A DNA stretch of 64,000 nucleotides from NCBI RefSeq assembly GCF_029589435.1, contig NZ_JARRAG010000001.1:2160808-2224807 (forward strand), read 5' to 3'. Shown here one piece after another: positions 17,576-25,459 of this stretch (position 1 is its first letter; each line of letters begins with the position of its first letter). This DNA comes from Paludisphaera mucosa (GTDB taxonomy: Bacteria > Planctomycetota > Planctomycetia > Isosphaerales > Isosphaeraceae). Position numbers and translations under genes: made by a program. The notes under the pieces were generated by a model that did not search any database, had not been told where the DNA came from, and saw nothing but the letters and a program-made list of their open reading frames with translations.

Positions 17576-19042
17576 TCAGGCCGGCGCGCGACGGCCGGGG
17601 CCGGTCCGCTCGATGCAGTGGCCGCCGACGGGGATCTTCTTCGCGGGGCTGCACCGGCCGTCGGGGTTGAGCGCGTCGTGGACGGCCGTCATCGCGGCGA
17701 GGTCGTCGGGGGTGAACAGCTTGGGCATCATGGCCAGCTTCTCCACGCCGATGCCGTGCTCGCCCGTCACGCTGCCGCCCAGCCGGATGCACTCGTCGAG
17801 GATCTCGACGCTGGCCTGGAGCGCCCGCCGGACCTGGTCCGGGTCGGCGTCGTCGAACAGGATGATCGGGTGCAGGTTGCCGTCGCCGGCGTGGAAGACA
17901 TTGGCGATCCGCACCTGGCAGCGCTCGGAGACCCCCTCCATGAACTTGAGGATGTGCGGCAGGGCCGTGCGGGGGACGACGCCGTCCTGGGTGCAGAACG
18001 TCGGGCTGACCCGGCCGATCGCGCCGAAGGCCATCTTGCGGCTCTTCCAGATCCCCTTGTACTCGGGCTCTTCGCGGGTCTTCCAGGCGATGGCCTTCTC
18101 GACCTTGCCGTGGTGGGCCTGGACGATCTCGGAGATCGCCTGGGCCTCGTGGTCGAGCGCGGCGTCGACGCCGTCGATCTCGATGATGAGGACGGCGCCC
18201 GCGTCGACGGGGAAGCCGAACTTGAAGGCGGCCTCGACGGCGCGGATCATGAGGTTGTCGATCATCTCGAGCGCCGCGGGGACGATGCCGGCGGCGACGA
18301 TCCCGCTGACGGCCTCCACAGAGGCCTCGACGGTGTCGAAGACGGCCAGGAGCGTCCGGCCCGCCTCGGGGTCGCGGCTGAGGCCGACGATGACCTTGGT
18401 GACGATGCCGAAGGTCCCCTCGCTGCCGACGATCAGGCCGGTCAGGTCGTATCCGGGCTGGTCCTCGACCACGCCGCCGATCTGGACGACCTCGCCCTCG
18501 GGCGTGACCATCTCCAGGCCCCGGACGTGGTTCACGGTCACGCCGTACTTGAGCGTGTGCGGCCCGCCGGCGTTCGTCGCCACGTTGCCGCCGATCGTGC
18601 AGGCGGTCTGGCTCGACGGGTCGGGCGCGAAGTGGAGGCCCGTCCCCGCCAGCGCCCGCGTCAGCCAGACGTTGACCACGCCGGCCTCGACGATCGCGTA
18701 GCGGTCGCGCGTGTCGACCTCCAGGATCCGCTTCATCCTCGTCAGGCCGATCATCACCCCGCCGCCGATGGGGAGCGTCCCGCCGGCCAGGCTCGTGCCC
18801 GCGCCCCGGGGGACGAACGGGACCTCGTGCCGGTTGCAGATCTTCACCACCGCGACGACGTCCTCGGTGCACGAGGGGAAGACGACGACGTCGGGCACGG
18901 CCTTCTCGATGACGTAGCCGTCGCACTCGTAGACCACCAGCTCGTCGCGACGATGCAGGACGTTGCCGGCGCCCAGGGCGGCCGTCAGTTCGGCGACGAG
19001 CCGTGCGGATGCGGGCGCCGAGGCGGCGACGGTCGCGGTCAT
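17576..19042 (-). CDS. glcD: Glycolate oxidase FAD subunit GlcD (FAD-linked oxidase)
   Basis: A 488-residue flavoprotein with VPRGAGTSLAGGTLPIGGG, TIGGNVATNAGGPHTLKYG, GSEGTFGIVTKV, a histidine-rich HAGDGNLHPIILF and the final SVTGEHGIGVEK motif, all typical of the GlcD/D-lactate dehydrogenase family. It oxidises glycolate, or a related 2-hydroxyacid, with FAD. The start ATG 19042 gives a family-length N-terminus. It is the first gene of the glc cluster; the leader upstream carries a pair of inverted repeats. Confidence 0.92.
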   Translation of the reverse strand: MTATVAASAPASARLVAELTAALGAGNVLHRRDELVVYECDGYVIEKAVPDVVVFPSCTEDVVAVVKICNRHEVPFVPRGAGTSLAGGTLPIGGGVMIGLTRMKRILEVDTRDRYAIVEAGVVNVWLTRALAGTGLHFAPDPSSQTACTIGGNVATNAGGPHTLKYGVTVNHVRGLEMVTPEGEVVQIGGVVEDQPGYDLTGLIVGSEGTFGIVTKVIVGLSRDPEAGRTLLAVFDTVEASVEAVSGIVAAGIVPAALEMIDNLMIRAVEAAFKFGFPVDAGAVLIIEIDGVDAALDHEAQAISEIVQAHHGKVEKAIAWKTREEPEYKGIWKSRKMAFGAIGRVSPTFCTQDGVVPRTALPHILKFMEGVSERCQVRIANVFHAGDGNLHPIILFDDADPDQVRRALQASVEILDECIRLGGSVTGEHGIGVEKLAMMPKLFTPDDLAAMTAVHDALNPDGRCSPAKKIPVGGHCIERTGPGRRAPA

Positions 19043-19077
19043 GGGCTTGCGTTTCCTGCAACGAGGCTCGAATCGAT

Positions 19078-19124
19078 CGCCCTTCTCCCCCCGGGAGAAG
19101 GCGCCGCGCAGCGGCGGATGAGAG
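19078..19124. repeat. REP-like palindromic repeat, unit A1
   Basis: A GC-rich element with an inner inverted repeat (CTTCTCCC...GGGAGAAG) followed by a GCCGCGC...GGCGGATGAG tail. The same architecture recurs at 57489-57540 and, more diverged, at 49102-49152. It lies in the leader of glcD and is paired with A2 in inverted orientation. Confidence 0.75.
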
Positions 19125-19178
19125 TCGTCGAAGTTCCGAGGGCATGTCGGGTGGCGAGAGGCGTCCGCGAAGCGCCGA

Positions 19179-19220
19179 GACCCTAATCCGGCCCTCCGGG
19201 CCACCTTCTCCCGGCCCTTT
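19179..19220. repeat. REP-like palindromic repeat, unit A2 (inverted partner of A1)
   Basis: It contains CCCTAATCCGGCCCTCCGGG then CCACCTTCTCCC, the inverse complement of the A1 layout, about 55 bases from A1. It closely matches 57594-57640. The rest of the 19043-19361 gap shows no gene; it should hold the divergent promoters of glcD and the glycosyltransferase. Confidence 0.75.
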
Positions 19221-19361
19221 TCTGCATCGACGAGATACCATCCTACCCCGCCGCCGCCGCGGCCGCCACGAGGGCCGGCCTCGCGTCGCCTTGCCCGATC
19301 CGGGCGGATCGAGTAGGTTCCGGCTCCGACCAGGTGCGATTATCACACGCAGGGAGCCGGC

Positions 19362-20627
19362 ATGGACGCCAGCATCCGAGAGCGGCAGCCCGGCGCGGGG
19401 GGTCTCGACCCCGCGACGCCACTTTTCGACGCGATCCCGCCGGCGCTCGCCGGGTTGAGGATCGCACTGGTGCACGACTGGCTGACCGGGATGCGGGGCG
19501 GCGAGAAGTGCCTGGAAGTGCTCTGCCGGGCCTTCCCGAAGGCCCTGCTCTATACGCTCATCCACCGCAAAGGCTCGACGAGCCCGGCGATCGAGTCGAT
19601 GGCGATCCGGACGTCGCCCCTGCAACGGGCCCCGGGCGTCTTCCGCTACTATCGCCAGCTCCTGCCCCTGATGCCGGCGGCGGCGGCGACGTGGAGGCTC
19701 AAGAACGTCGACCTGGTCGTCAGCCTGAGTCATTGCGTGGCGAAGTCGGTCCGGGTGCCGGCGGGAGTTCCGCACGTCTGCTACTGCTTCACGCCGATGC
19801 GCTACGCGTGGCAAGGTCGCGACGCGTACCTGGAAAGCTGGTCGGACCGGCCGATCAAACGCGCCGTGGCGCGGTCCCTGCTCAACCGCCTGCAGGACTG
19901 GGACCGCTCGACGGCGACGCGGGTCAGCCATTTCGTGGCGATCTCCGAGACCATCCGCGACCGCATCGCCGGCTCTTACCACCGCGAGAGCGCGATCATC
20001 CCCCCGCCGGTCGACACCGCCTATTACCACCCCGTGCCGACGACGCCCCGCGAGGACTTCTACCTCGTCGTCTCGGCGCTCGTGCCCTACAAGCGGGTCG
20101 ACCAGGCGGTCGCCGCCTGTCGGCGATCGGGACGGCGGTTGATCGTCATCGGCGCAGGTCCTGACCGGGCCCGGCTCGAAGCCGCGGCCGGCCCCGGGAC
20201 GACCTTCCTGGGCTGGCAGTCGGACGAGGCCATCCGCGACCACTACCGCCGATGCCGCGCCCTGCTCTTCCCGGGCGAGGAAGACTTCGGCATCGTGCCG
20301 GTCGAGGCGCTGGGATGCGGCTCGCCGGTCATCGCCCTACGACGCGGGGGTGCGGCCGAGACCGTGCCCGACGCCTGCGGCCGGCTCTACGACGCACCGA
20401 CCGCCGACGCCCTGGCCGCGGCGATCGACGCCTGGGAGGTCGAGGGCCGGCCGCACGACCCGGCCTTTGCGCGGGCCCAGGCCGAGACCTTCGCCCTCCC
20501 CGTCTTCCGCCGCCGACTGCTCGGCCTGCTCGCCGACGTGGCCGCGTCGAAGGACCGCCACGCCGGCGTCCCCCGCCCCCACATCGCCGCGCCGGGCGTC
20601 GCCGGGCGACGCCGGCGCGACGGTTAA
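19362..20627 (+). CDS. Glycosyltransferase family 4 (mannosyltransferase-like)
   Basis: A 421-residue GT-B glycosyltransferase. The N-terminal domain begins LRIALVHDWLTGMRGGEKCLE, and VCYCFTPMRYAW is a segment seen in WbaZ/mannosyl-type transferases of O-antigen or exopolysaccharide clusters. The C-terminal donor domain has SALVPYKRVDQAV, GAGPDRARLE and EDFGIVPVEALGCGSPVIA with the E-x7-E motif. The donor sugar is not determinable. The start ATG 19362 was chosen by reading frame and because homology begins about 30 residues later. It probably acts with the flippase and second GT4 downstream. Confidence 0.88.
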   Translation: MDASIRERQPGAGGLDPATPLFDAIPPALAGLRIALVHDWLTGMRGGEKCLEVLCRAFPKALLYTLIHRKGSTSPAIESMAIRTSPLQRAPGVFRYYRQLLPLMPAAAATWRLKNVDLVVSLSHCVAKSVRVPAGVPHVCYCFTPMRYAWQGRDAYLESWSDRPIKRAVARSLLNRLQDWDRSTATRVSHFVAISETIRDRIAGSYHRESAIIPPPVDTAYYHPVPTTPREDFYLVVSALVPYKRVDQAVAACRRSGRRLIVIGAGPDRARLEAAAGPGTTFLGWQSDEAIRDHYRRCRALLFPGEEDFGIVPVEALGCGSPVIALRRGGAAETVPDACGRLYDAPTADALAAAIDAWEVEGRPHDPAFARAQAETFALPVFRRRLLGLLADVAASKDRHAGVPRPHIAAPGVAGRRRRDG

Positions 20628-20688
20628 AACCATCCGCCGGGACGGACTGCCCCGCACGGTGAAAGCGGCCGGAGGGGCCGGACCGCCC

Positions 20689-21030
20689 TCACCCCTTGGG
20701 CTTGCGCGCGGCCTTCTCGACCAGGCCGCTCGTGCCGGAGCGTCGCTGAAGCTCGGCCTCGACGTCTCCCCAGGCGAGGTCGCGGTAGCCCAGCATGACG
20801 GCGGCGTGAAAGACCAGGTCGGCCACTTCCTTGACGAGGTGTTCGCGGCCGGCCTCGCCCGGCTCGTCGCCGGCCTCGACGACCTCGGCGGCCTCCTCGA
20901 CGATCTTGGCGCCGATGGCCGCCGCGCCGCCCTTCATGAGCTTGGCGACGTACGACGGCGGGCCCTCCGTCTGCGCCTTGCGCTCGGCGATCACCTTCAT
21001 GAGCGACGTCATGACCGAGGCTTCCACCAT
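20689..21030 (-). CDS. hisE: Phosphoribosyl-ATP pyrophosphatase
   Basis: A 113-residue MazG-fold enzyme that hydrolyses PR-ATP to PR-AMP in histidine synthesis. The HisE signature is present: VIAERKAQTEGPPSYVAKL, GAKIVEEAAEVVEA and the LVKEVADLVFHAAVML metal-binding helix. An inner ATG at 21012 would remove six residues and is equally plausible. It stands alone among polysaccharide genes, with no other his gene in the window. Confidence 0.93.
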   Translation of the reverse strand: MVEASVMTSLMKVIAERKAQTEGPPSYVAKLMKGGAAAIGAKIVEEAAEVVEAGDEPGEAGREHLVKEVADLVFHAAVMLGYRDLAWGDVEAELQRRSGTSGLVEKAARKPKG

Positions 21031-21347
21031 GATGATCTCGTCTTCAGAAGATGGCCCGCTCGCGGATTCGCGCCGAACCCGCCCGTCCGGGCGCTGGTGT
21101 CGACGCCAGGATACCCGCGGCGATCATCCTCCGGCAAGGTCTCTCGGGCATCCGTTCCGGCTCTCTGACAATGACTTAGGACGATCCAGGCGAGGCCCGT
21201 CGGCATCCCGCGGCCGACCCTGGGCGGATTTTCGTCGCGGGCGACGGGCGGACCGTTGGTGGTGGGCCGGCCGGCTCGTAAACTCGGGAGGAAGTCGCCG
21301 ACCGGCAGACCGCTCCGAACTCTGGGCCGCGAACGCGGAGATCGACG
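21031..21347. other. Intergenic region between divergent hisE and a small membrane gene
   Basis: About 320 bases with no convincing coding frame, RNA gene or strong hairpin. It should contain the divergent promoters for hisE (minus) and the small membrane protein (plus), but I could not place -35/-10 boxes confidently. Confidence 0.5.
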
Positions 21348-21593
21348 ATGCACGACGAGGATCAGATCCCGATCTGGCTGTTCATCGGCGTGATCCTGGT
21401 GATTTACGGCGTCCTGATCTTCGGGGCCGGTCTCTACGCGCTGATCTCCCCACCGCCCCCGGACGCACGGGTGGCCCTGTTCGACCTCCACGCCGACGTC
21501 TGGTGGGGTTTCTTCATGACGGTGATCGGCCTGATCTACGTCGTGCGGTTCCGACCCCGCCATCACGCTCCCCGCCCGCCCGTCCATTCTTGA
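21348..21593 (+). CDS. Small two-helix membrane protein
   Basis: An 81-residue protein with two membrane segments (about residues 8-31, IPIWLFIGVILVIYGVLIF, and 48-64, WWGFFMTVIGLIYVVRF) separated by a Pro-rich loop and ending in a His/Pro-rich tail. A GGAG lies near the start. Its size and topology suggest an integral inner-membrane accessory protein. I do not recognise a named family. Confidence 0.75.
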   Translation: MHDEDQIPIWLFIGVILVIYGVLIFGAGLYALISPPPPDARVALFDLHADVWWGFFMTVIGLIYVVRFRPRHHAPRPPVHS

Positions 21594-21957
21594 CCCGGGC
21601 GTCGGAATCGTGGCCCCGGCCGCTCGAAGCTTGAATTGACAGTATCGGGACACCCACCTACGATGCCGGGCGACTAGGGCCGAGGCCCTTCCCGAGGGCC
21701 TTTCTCGACCGCCGATTGCGCCGCGGCGGCCCGATTTTCGACTGCATCGAAAGTGGGGCTCGAAAACTCCGTCTTCAACGATTGACGCGGGGGCGAGGAT
21801 CGATCGGGCCAGCAGTGAGATCGGCCCGGGCGTGGCAGTGGGCCTGCTAAGGTGGAGAAGACGAGAAAGTCGATGGATCCTGGCGATCTGCGTGCGAGCT
21901 GATGAGGCTCGCAAGGAAGCGAGCTTTGCTCGAGCCCACAAGGAAGTGCCTTCTCGA
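21594..21957. other. Intergenic region upstream of the flippase
   Basis: About 360 bases in which I see no supported gene. It has slightly lower G/C than its surroundings and a short palindromic run near 21915-21935 (GAAGCGAGCTTTGCTCGAG). It presumably holds the promoter of the flippase-glycosyltransferase pair. Confidence 0.45.
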
Positions 21958-23517
21958 ATGGCAAGCCCGACCCTCAGCAAGCGGAAGCGGCGTCCGCCGG
22001 CGACGTTGACGCGTCCCGCGCCGGTCCGCCCGCCCGCCGCGACGGAGGAGACCTGTCCCCGCGCCCGCGGGCGGCGGATCGCCTCCAACGTCGCGTATCT
22101 GAGCCTCGCCGAGCTGTTCTGTCGGGCCTGCTCGGTGGGCGTGACCCTGACCCTGATGAAGCGACTGGGCGGCAGCGGCTACGGCCGGGTCGAGTTCGCC
22201 TTCAGCGTGGTCTTCTGGCTGGTCCTGCTCGTCCGCGACAGCAGCGACGTCATGGTCGCCCGAGAACTCTCCCGCCATCCCCGCCTGATCAAGCCGCTCG
22301 TCGACCACGTGCTGGCGTTCAAGTCGCTCTTGGCGGTCACGCTCTTCTCGGCCCTGACGCTGATCGGCTGGTTCACGCTCCGGGACCGCTCGGACTGGAC
22401 GATCCTGACGCTCTACGGCCTGATGCTGTTCACCACGGCGATCGGGCTCGACTTCGTCTATCGCGGGACCGAGCGGATGGGCCTGCTCGCGGTGTCGCTC
22501 TGCCTGCGGACGATCTTCTACGGCGCGGGGGTCCTGGCGTTCGTCGGCGACGCGTCGCGGATCGCCTGGGTGCCGATCTTCCTGGCGGTCGGCGAGGCCG
22601 GCGGCATCGCCCTGATCTGGCTGAGCTACCTGCGCGGCTACCGGATGCCGAGGCCGCGTTTCAGCTTCCGGTTCATCACGATCCTGATCCAGCGCGGCAA
22701 GACGGTCTGCGCCATCCAGCTCTCCCAGGCCCTGATCATCGCCGCCGACGTGCTCGTGGTCGGGATGACGAGCACCTGGGGCGACGTGGGGCGGTACGGC
22801 GCCCAGTATCGCATGGTGACGGTGATCCTGACCTTCGGCATGATCGTCCAGCACGCCACCTTCCCGACCCTCGCCCGGCTCTGGCGGCACCACCCCGACG
22901 CCGGCCGCGACGCGCTCGACTCGCTGGTCGAGGCGCTCATGACCGTCCTCATCCCGCTGGCGGTGGGCGTCACGCTGCTCGCCGAACCGTTGGTGGGGCT
23001 GCTGGGCTCGTCGGACTACGACGGCGCGGGGCTCTTGCTCGCGGTCGGGATCTGGCGGGCGCCGTTGTTGACGATCGCCTTCGGCTACCAGACGACGCTG
23101 ATCGCCCTCAATCGCGAAACGGTCGGCGTCGGCTCGCTGGTGCTGGCGGCGATCCTGATCGGCCCGCTGGTCTACCTGATGCGGCTCCAGTTCGGCCTCG
23201 TCGGCGCGACGGCGGCCGTCCTGCTGATCGGCCTGGCCCTGGTCGCGGCCGGCTACCAGAGCCTGGCCCGCGAGGGGAGGCAGCCGGCCTGGCATCACCA
23301 CCTGGCCCGGCCGCTGATCGGGTCGGCGGTGATGATCCCGACCTGCATCTTCCTGGTCCGCTGGCACGTGGGCCTCGCGGTCTCCGGCGGGGCCGCGGCC
23401 TACCTGATCACGCTCGTCGCGACGGGGGGCCTGGAACGGACCCGCCACTGGCGAGCCGCCTTCCACCCGATCGACGCCCCGGCGTCGGCCCCGATGCGGG
23501 TCGAGTCGCCGCTCTGA
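21958..23517 (+). CDS. Polysaccharide flippase (Wzx-like, MATE/MVF superfamily)
   Basis: A 519-residue integral membrane protein with 12-14 predicted helices. It has the typical opening SNVAYLSLAELFCRACSVG, GYGRVEFAFSVVFWLVL, and the mid-protein LIIAADVLVVGMTSTWGDVG seen in O-antigen/teichoic-acid flippases. It would move lipid-linked oligosaccharide across the inner membrane. The ATG at 21958 with AAGGAAG upstream is preferred over a GTG at 21832. The N-terminal 50 residues are basic and Pro-rich, likely cytosolic. The GT4 gene follows 46 bases later. Confidence 0.88.
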   Translation: MASPTLSKRKRRPPATLTRPAPVRPPAATEETCPRARGRRIASNVAYLSLAELFCRACSVGVTLTLMKRLGGSGYGRVEFAFSVVFWLVLLVRDSSDVMVARELSRHPRLIKPLVDHVLAFKSLLAVTLFSALTLIGWFTLRDRSDWTILTLYGLMLFTTAIGLDFVYRGTERMGLLAVSLCLRTIFYGAGVLAFVGDASRIAWVPIFLAVGEAGGIALIWLSYLRGYRMPRPRFSFRFITILIQRGKTVCAIQLSQALIIAADVLVVGMTSTWGDVGRYGAQYRMVTVILTFGMIVQHATFPTLARLWRHHPDAGRDALDSLVEALMTVLIPLAVGVTLLAEPLVGLLGSSDYDGAGLLLAVGIWRAPLLTIAFGYQTTLIALNRETVGVGSLVLAAILIGPLVYLMRLQFGLVGATAAVLLIGLALVAAGYQSLAREGRQPAWHHHLARPLIGSAVMIPTCIFLVRWHVGLAVSGGAAAYLITLVATGGLERTRHWRAAFHPIDAPASAPMRVESPL

Positions 23518-23563
23518 GACGAGCCGAGTCCGCTGCGAACGCCCGAGCGACAGGAGGTCGCCC

Positions 23564-24895
23564 TTGAAATTCTGCATGATCACCACCTTCTTCGGGCCGC
23601 ACAGCTTCGGGGGCGACGCCGCCTACGTGGACCGACTCTGCCAGGCGCTTTGCAGCCGCGGCCATGAGGTCCACGTCTTCTACTGCGTCGACGCCTTCAA
23701 CGCCGTCCGCGGCGACCACCCTCTGCGGTCGTATACGCCCACGCCGGGCCTGCACCTCCACCCGCTGGAGAGCGGCTACGGCACGCTCTCGCCGCTGGCG
23801 ACCCAGGCGACGGGGCTCCCGCTGTTCAAGTCGGAGGCGCTCCGCGAGGTGCTCGACTCCGACGACCTGGACGTCGTCCACTTCCACAACATCTCGCTCG
23901 TCGGCGGCCCGGGCGTCCTCGGCCTGGGCGCGAACAAGCGCGCCGTGCGGATCATGACGGCCCACGAGCACTGGCTGATCTGCCCGATGCACCTGCTCTG
24001 GAAATACGACCGCAAGGCCTGCGACTCGGCCGCCTGCCTGCGATGCACGATCGCCGGCGGCCGGCCCCCCCAGGCCTGGCGGTACACCCGGGCGATCCCC
24101 CGGGCCCTGCGCCATCTCGACGCCTTGATCTTCCCCAGCGCGCACGCCCTGAACGAGCACCGTCGCCGCGGGATGGCCCGCTGGGCTCCGCTGATCCACC
24201 TCCCCTACTTCCTCCCCGACGACTGGTCGGGAGGCGTCGAGGACGAGGGGCCGCCGACGGCCGAGCGTCCCTACCTGGCCGCGGCCGGCCGCCTGGTCGC
24301 CATGAAGGGCTTCCAGCGCCTGATTCCTCTGATGCGCAATCTCCCCGAGGCCGACCTCCGGATCGGCGGCACCGGCCCCTACGAGGCGAAGCTTCGGGAA
24401 CTCGCCGAGGGCCTGCCGAACGTCCAGTTCGAGGGCTTGCTGGGCGGGACCGGGCTCGCGCGATTATTCCAGGGGGCCCGCGCCGTGGTCGTCCCGTCGC
24501 TCTTCCCGGAGACCTTCGGCTACGTCGTGCTGGAAGCCTTCGCCACCGGAACTCCGGTCATCGTCCACGAAGGGGGCGGAGCGATCCGCGAGACGGGCGT
24601 CGACAGCGGCGGCGGCCTCGGCTATCGCACCGACTCCGAGCTGCTGACCGCCATGCGGCGGATGGTCCACGACGAGGACCTAAGGTCCGAGCTGGCGTCG
24701 CAAGGCTTCGCCCAGCGCATCGGCCCCTGGTCGGAGTCCGAGCACGTCCACCGTTACATGGAGCTGATCGCCGAGCGGCGAGCCCTCCGCGATTCCGGCC
24801 GACGCACCCGCCGCGACGGGGCCGACGCCGCTCATCCCACGGTCCTCGCGTCCCGCGCAAGCCGACGTCAGACCGAGACGGCAGACGAGGCTTGA
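23564..24895 (+). CDS. Glycosyltransferase family 4
   Basis: A 443-residue GT-B enzyme: GGDAAYVDRLCQAL at the acceptor side, a VHFHNISLVGG segment, MTAHEHWLICP, and a cysteine-rich CDSAACLRC motif seen in a subset of GT4 enzymes. The donor half has AAGRLVAMKGFQRLI and ETFGYVVLEAFATGTPVIV with the E-x7-E motif. The start is TTG 23564, backed by a strong AGGAGG about 8 bases upstream. It probably builds the same surface glycan as the flippase and the upstream GT4. Confidence 0.88.
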   Translation: MKFCMITTFFGPHSFGGDAAYVDRLCQALCSRGHEVHVFYCVDAFNAVRGDHPLRSYTPTPGLHLHPLESGYGTLSPLATQATGLPLFKSEALREVLDSDDLDVVHFHNISLVGGPGVLGLGANKRAVRIMTAHEHWLICPMHLLWKYDRKACDSAACLRCTIAGGRPPQAWRYTRAIPRALRHLDALIFPSAHALNEHRRRGMARWAPLIHLPYFLPDDWSGGVEDEGPPTAERPYLAAAGRLVAMKGFQRLIPLMRNLPEADLRIGGTGPYEAKLRELAEGLPNVQFEGLLGGTGLARLFQGARAVVVPSLFPETFGYVVLEAFATGTPVIVHEGGGAIRETGVDSGGGLGYRTDSELLTAMRRMVHDEDLRSELASQGFAQRIGPWSESEHVHRYMELIAERRALRDSGRRTRRDGADAAHPTVLASRASRRQTETADEA

Positions 24896-24917
24896 AGGAA
24901 CCGCGAAGCGGAAGCCG

Positions 24918-25313
24918 TCAGCCACAGTCAAACGCGTCGACCTTGACCTGTCCGATCCGGCCACCTTCGGCCGTCGGAGGGCTCTTGTGAAAGCATAGGG
25001 CCAGGACCGCCGGGTAGCCTCGCTCGATCCTACGCCAGTTGACGAACGCCGCGCACTCGGCCAGAGCCTCGTACTGCTCGCGGCACCGCTTCATGAAGAG
25101 GTCCACGTGCTCCAGTTCCAGGACGAGCACGCCGTCGGGCCGGGCATGCACTTGGGACATCTCGGCAGTCGGGTCATCGAGACAGGTCATTCAGTCGATC
25201 CAGGCATTCATGTTCCTCCCGTGGAACTCGGGGAAGCCGAATGCTTCCGCAAAGGCATCGTGGAAGGCGTCCCAGTCGGTGATGCGTCGGGTGTCGAGCT
25301 TGACGAGCTGCAT
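24918..25313 (-). pseudogene. Barstar-family (ribonuclease inhibitor-like) gene with in-frame stop
   Basis: Two adjoining frames on the minus strand make one barstar-like protein. Codons 1-40 from ATG 25313 read MQLVKLDTRRITDW, DAFHDAFAEAFGFPEF and GRNMNAWID, the classical barstar N-terminal fold. Codon 41 is TGA (25191-25193). The same frame then resumes at ATG 25190 with TCLDDP and continues for 90 residues through VLVLELEHVDLF and AFVNWRRIERGYP to the natural stop. Members I recall have Cys at codon 41, so one base change would explain the stop. No barnase-like toxin is visible beside it. It may be a decaying gene, a sequence error, or two pieces made separately. Confidence 0.8.
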
Positions 25314-25459
25314 GACGAGCAAATCCGTACGGTTCCACGCCTCTCCATGCGTAAAGAGGAGATCAGGGCCGCCGCAAGGCGACTGCTCTGCCGTGCTGCC
25401 GATCAGTCAAGAATCTCAGAATTTCGGGGCAGCAGCAGGCAGTGCGTGAACGAGTTTGG

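Noticed and set aside
17538-20243. A 901-residue open frame on the minus strand across glcD and the start of the glycosyltransferase
   Set aside because: It overlaps GlcD out of phase and the GT4 gene antisense, and has low-complexity Arg-rich composition without any domain.
21847-23586. A long minus-strand frame opposite the flippase
   Set aside because: Composition is Gln/Arg/Asp-rich and repetitive with no motif, and the plus-strand frame encodes a clear 12-14 helix flippase.
25191-25193. TGA in the barstar gene read as selenocysteine
   Set aside because: The site does correspond to a Cys in homologues, but I see no SECIS-like hairpin directly downstream, barstars are not known selenoproteins, and no sel genes are in the window. 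A nonsense change or error is simpler.
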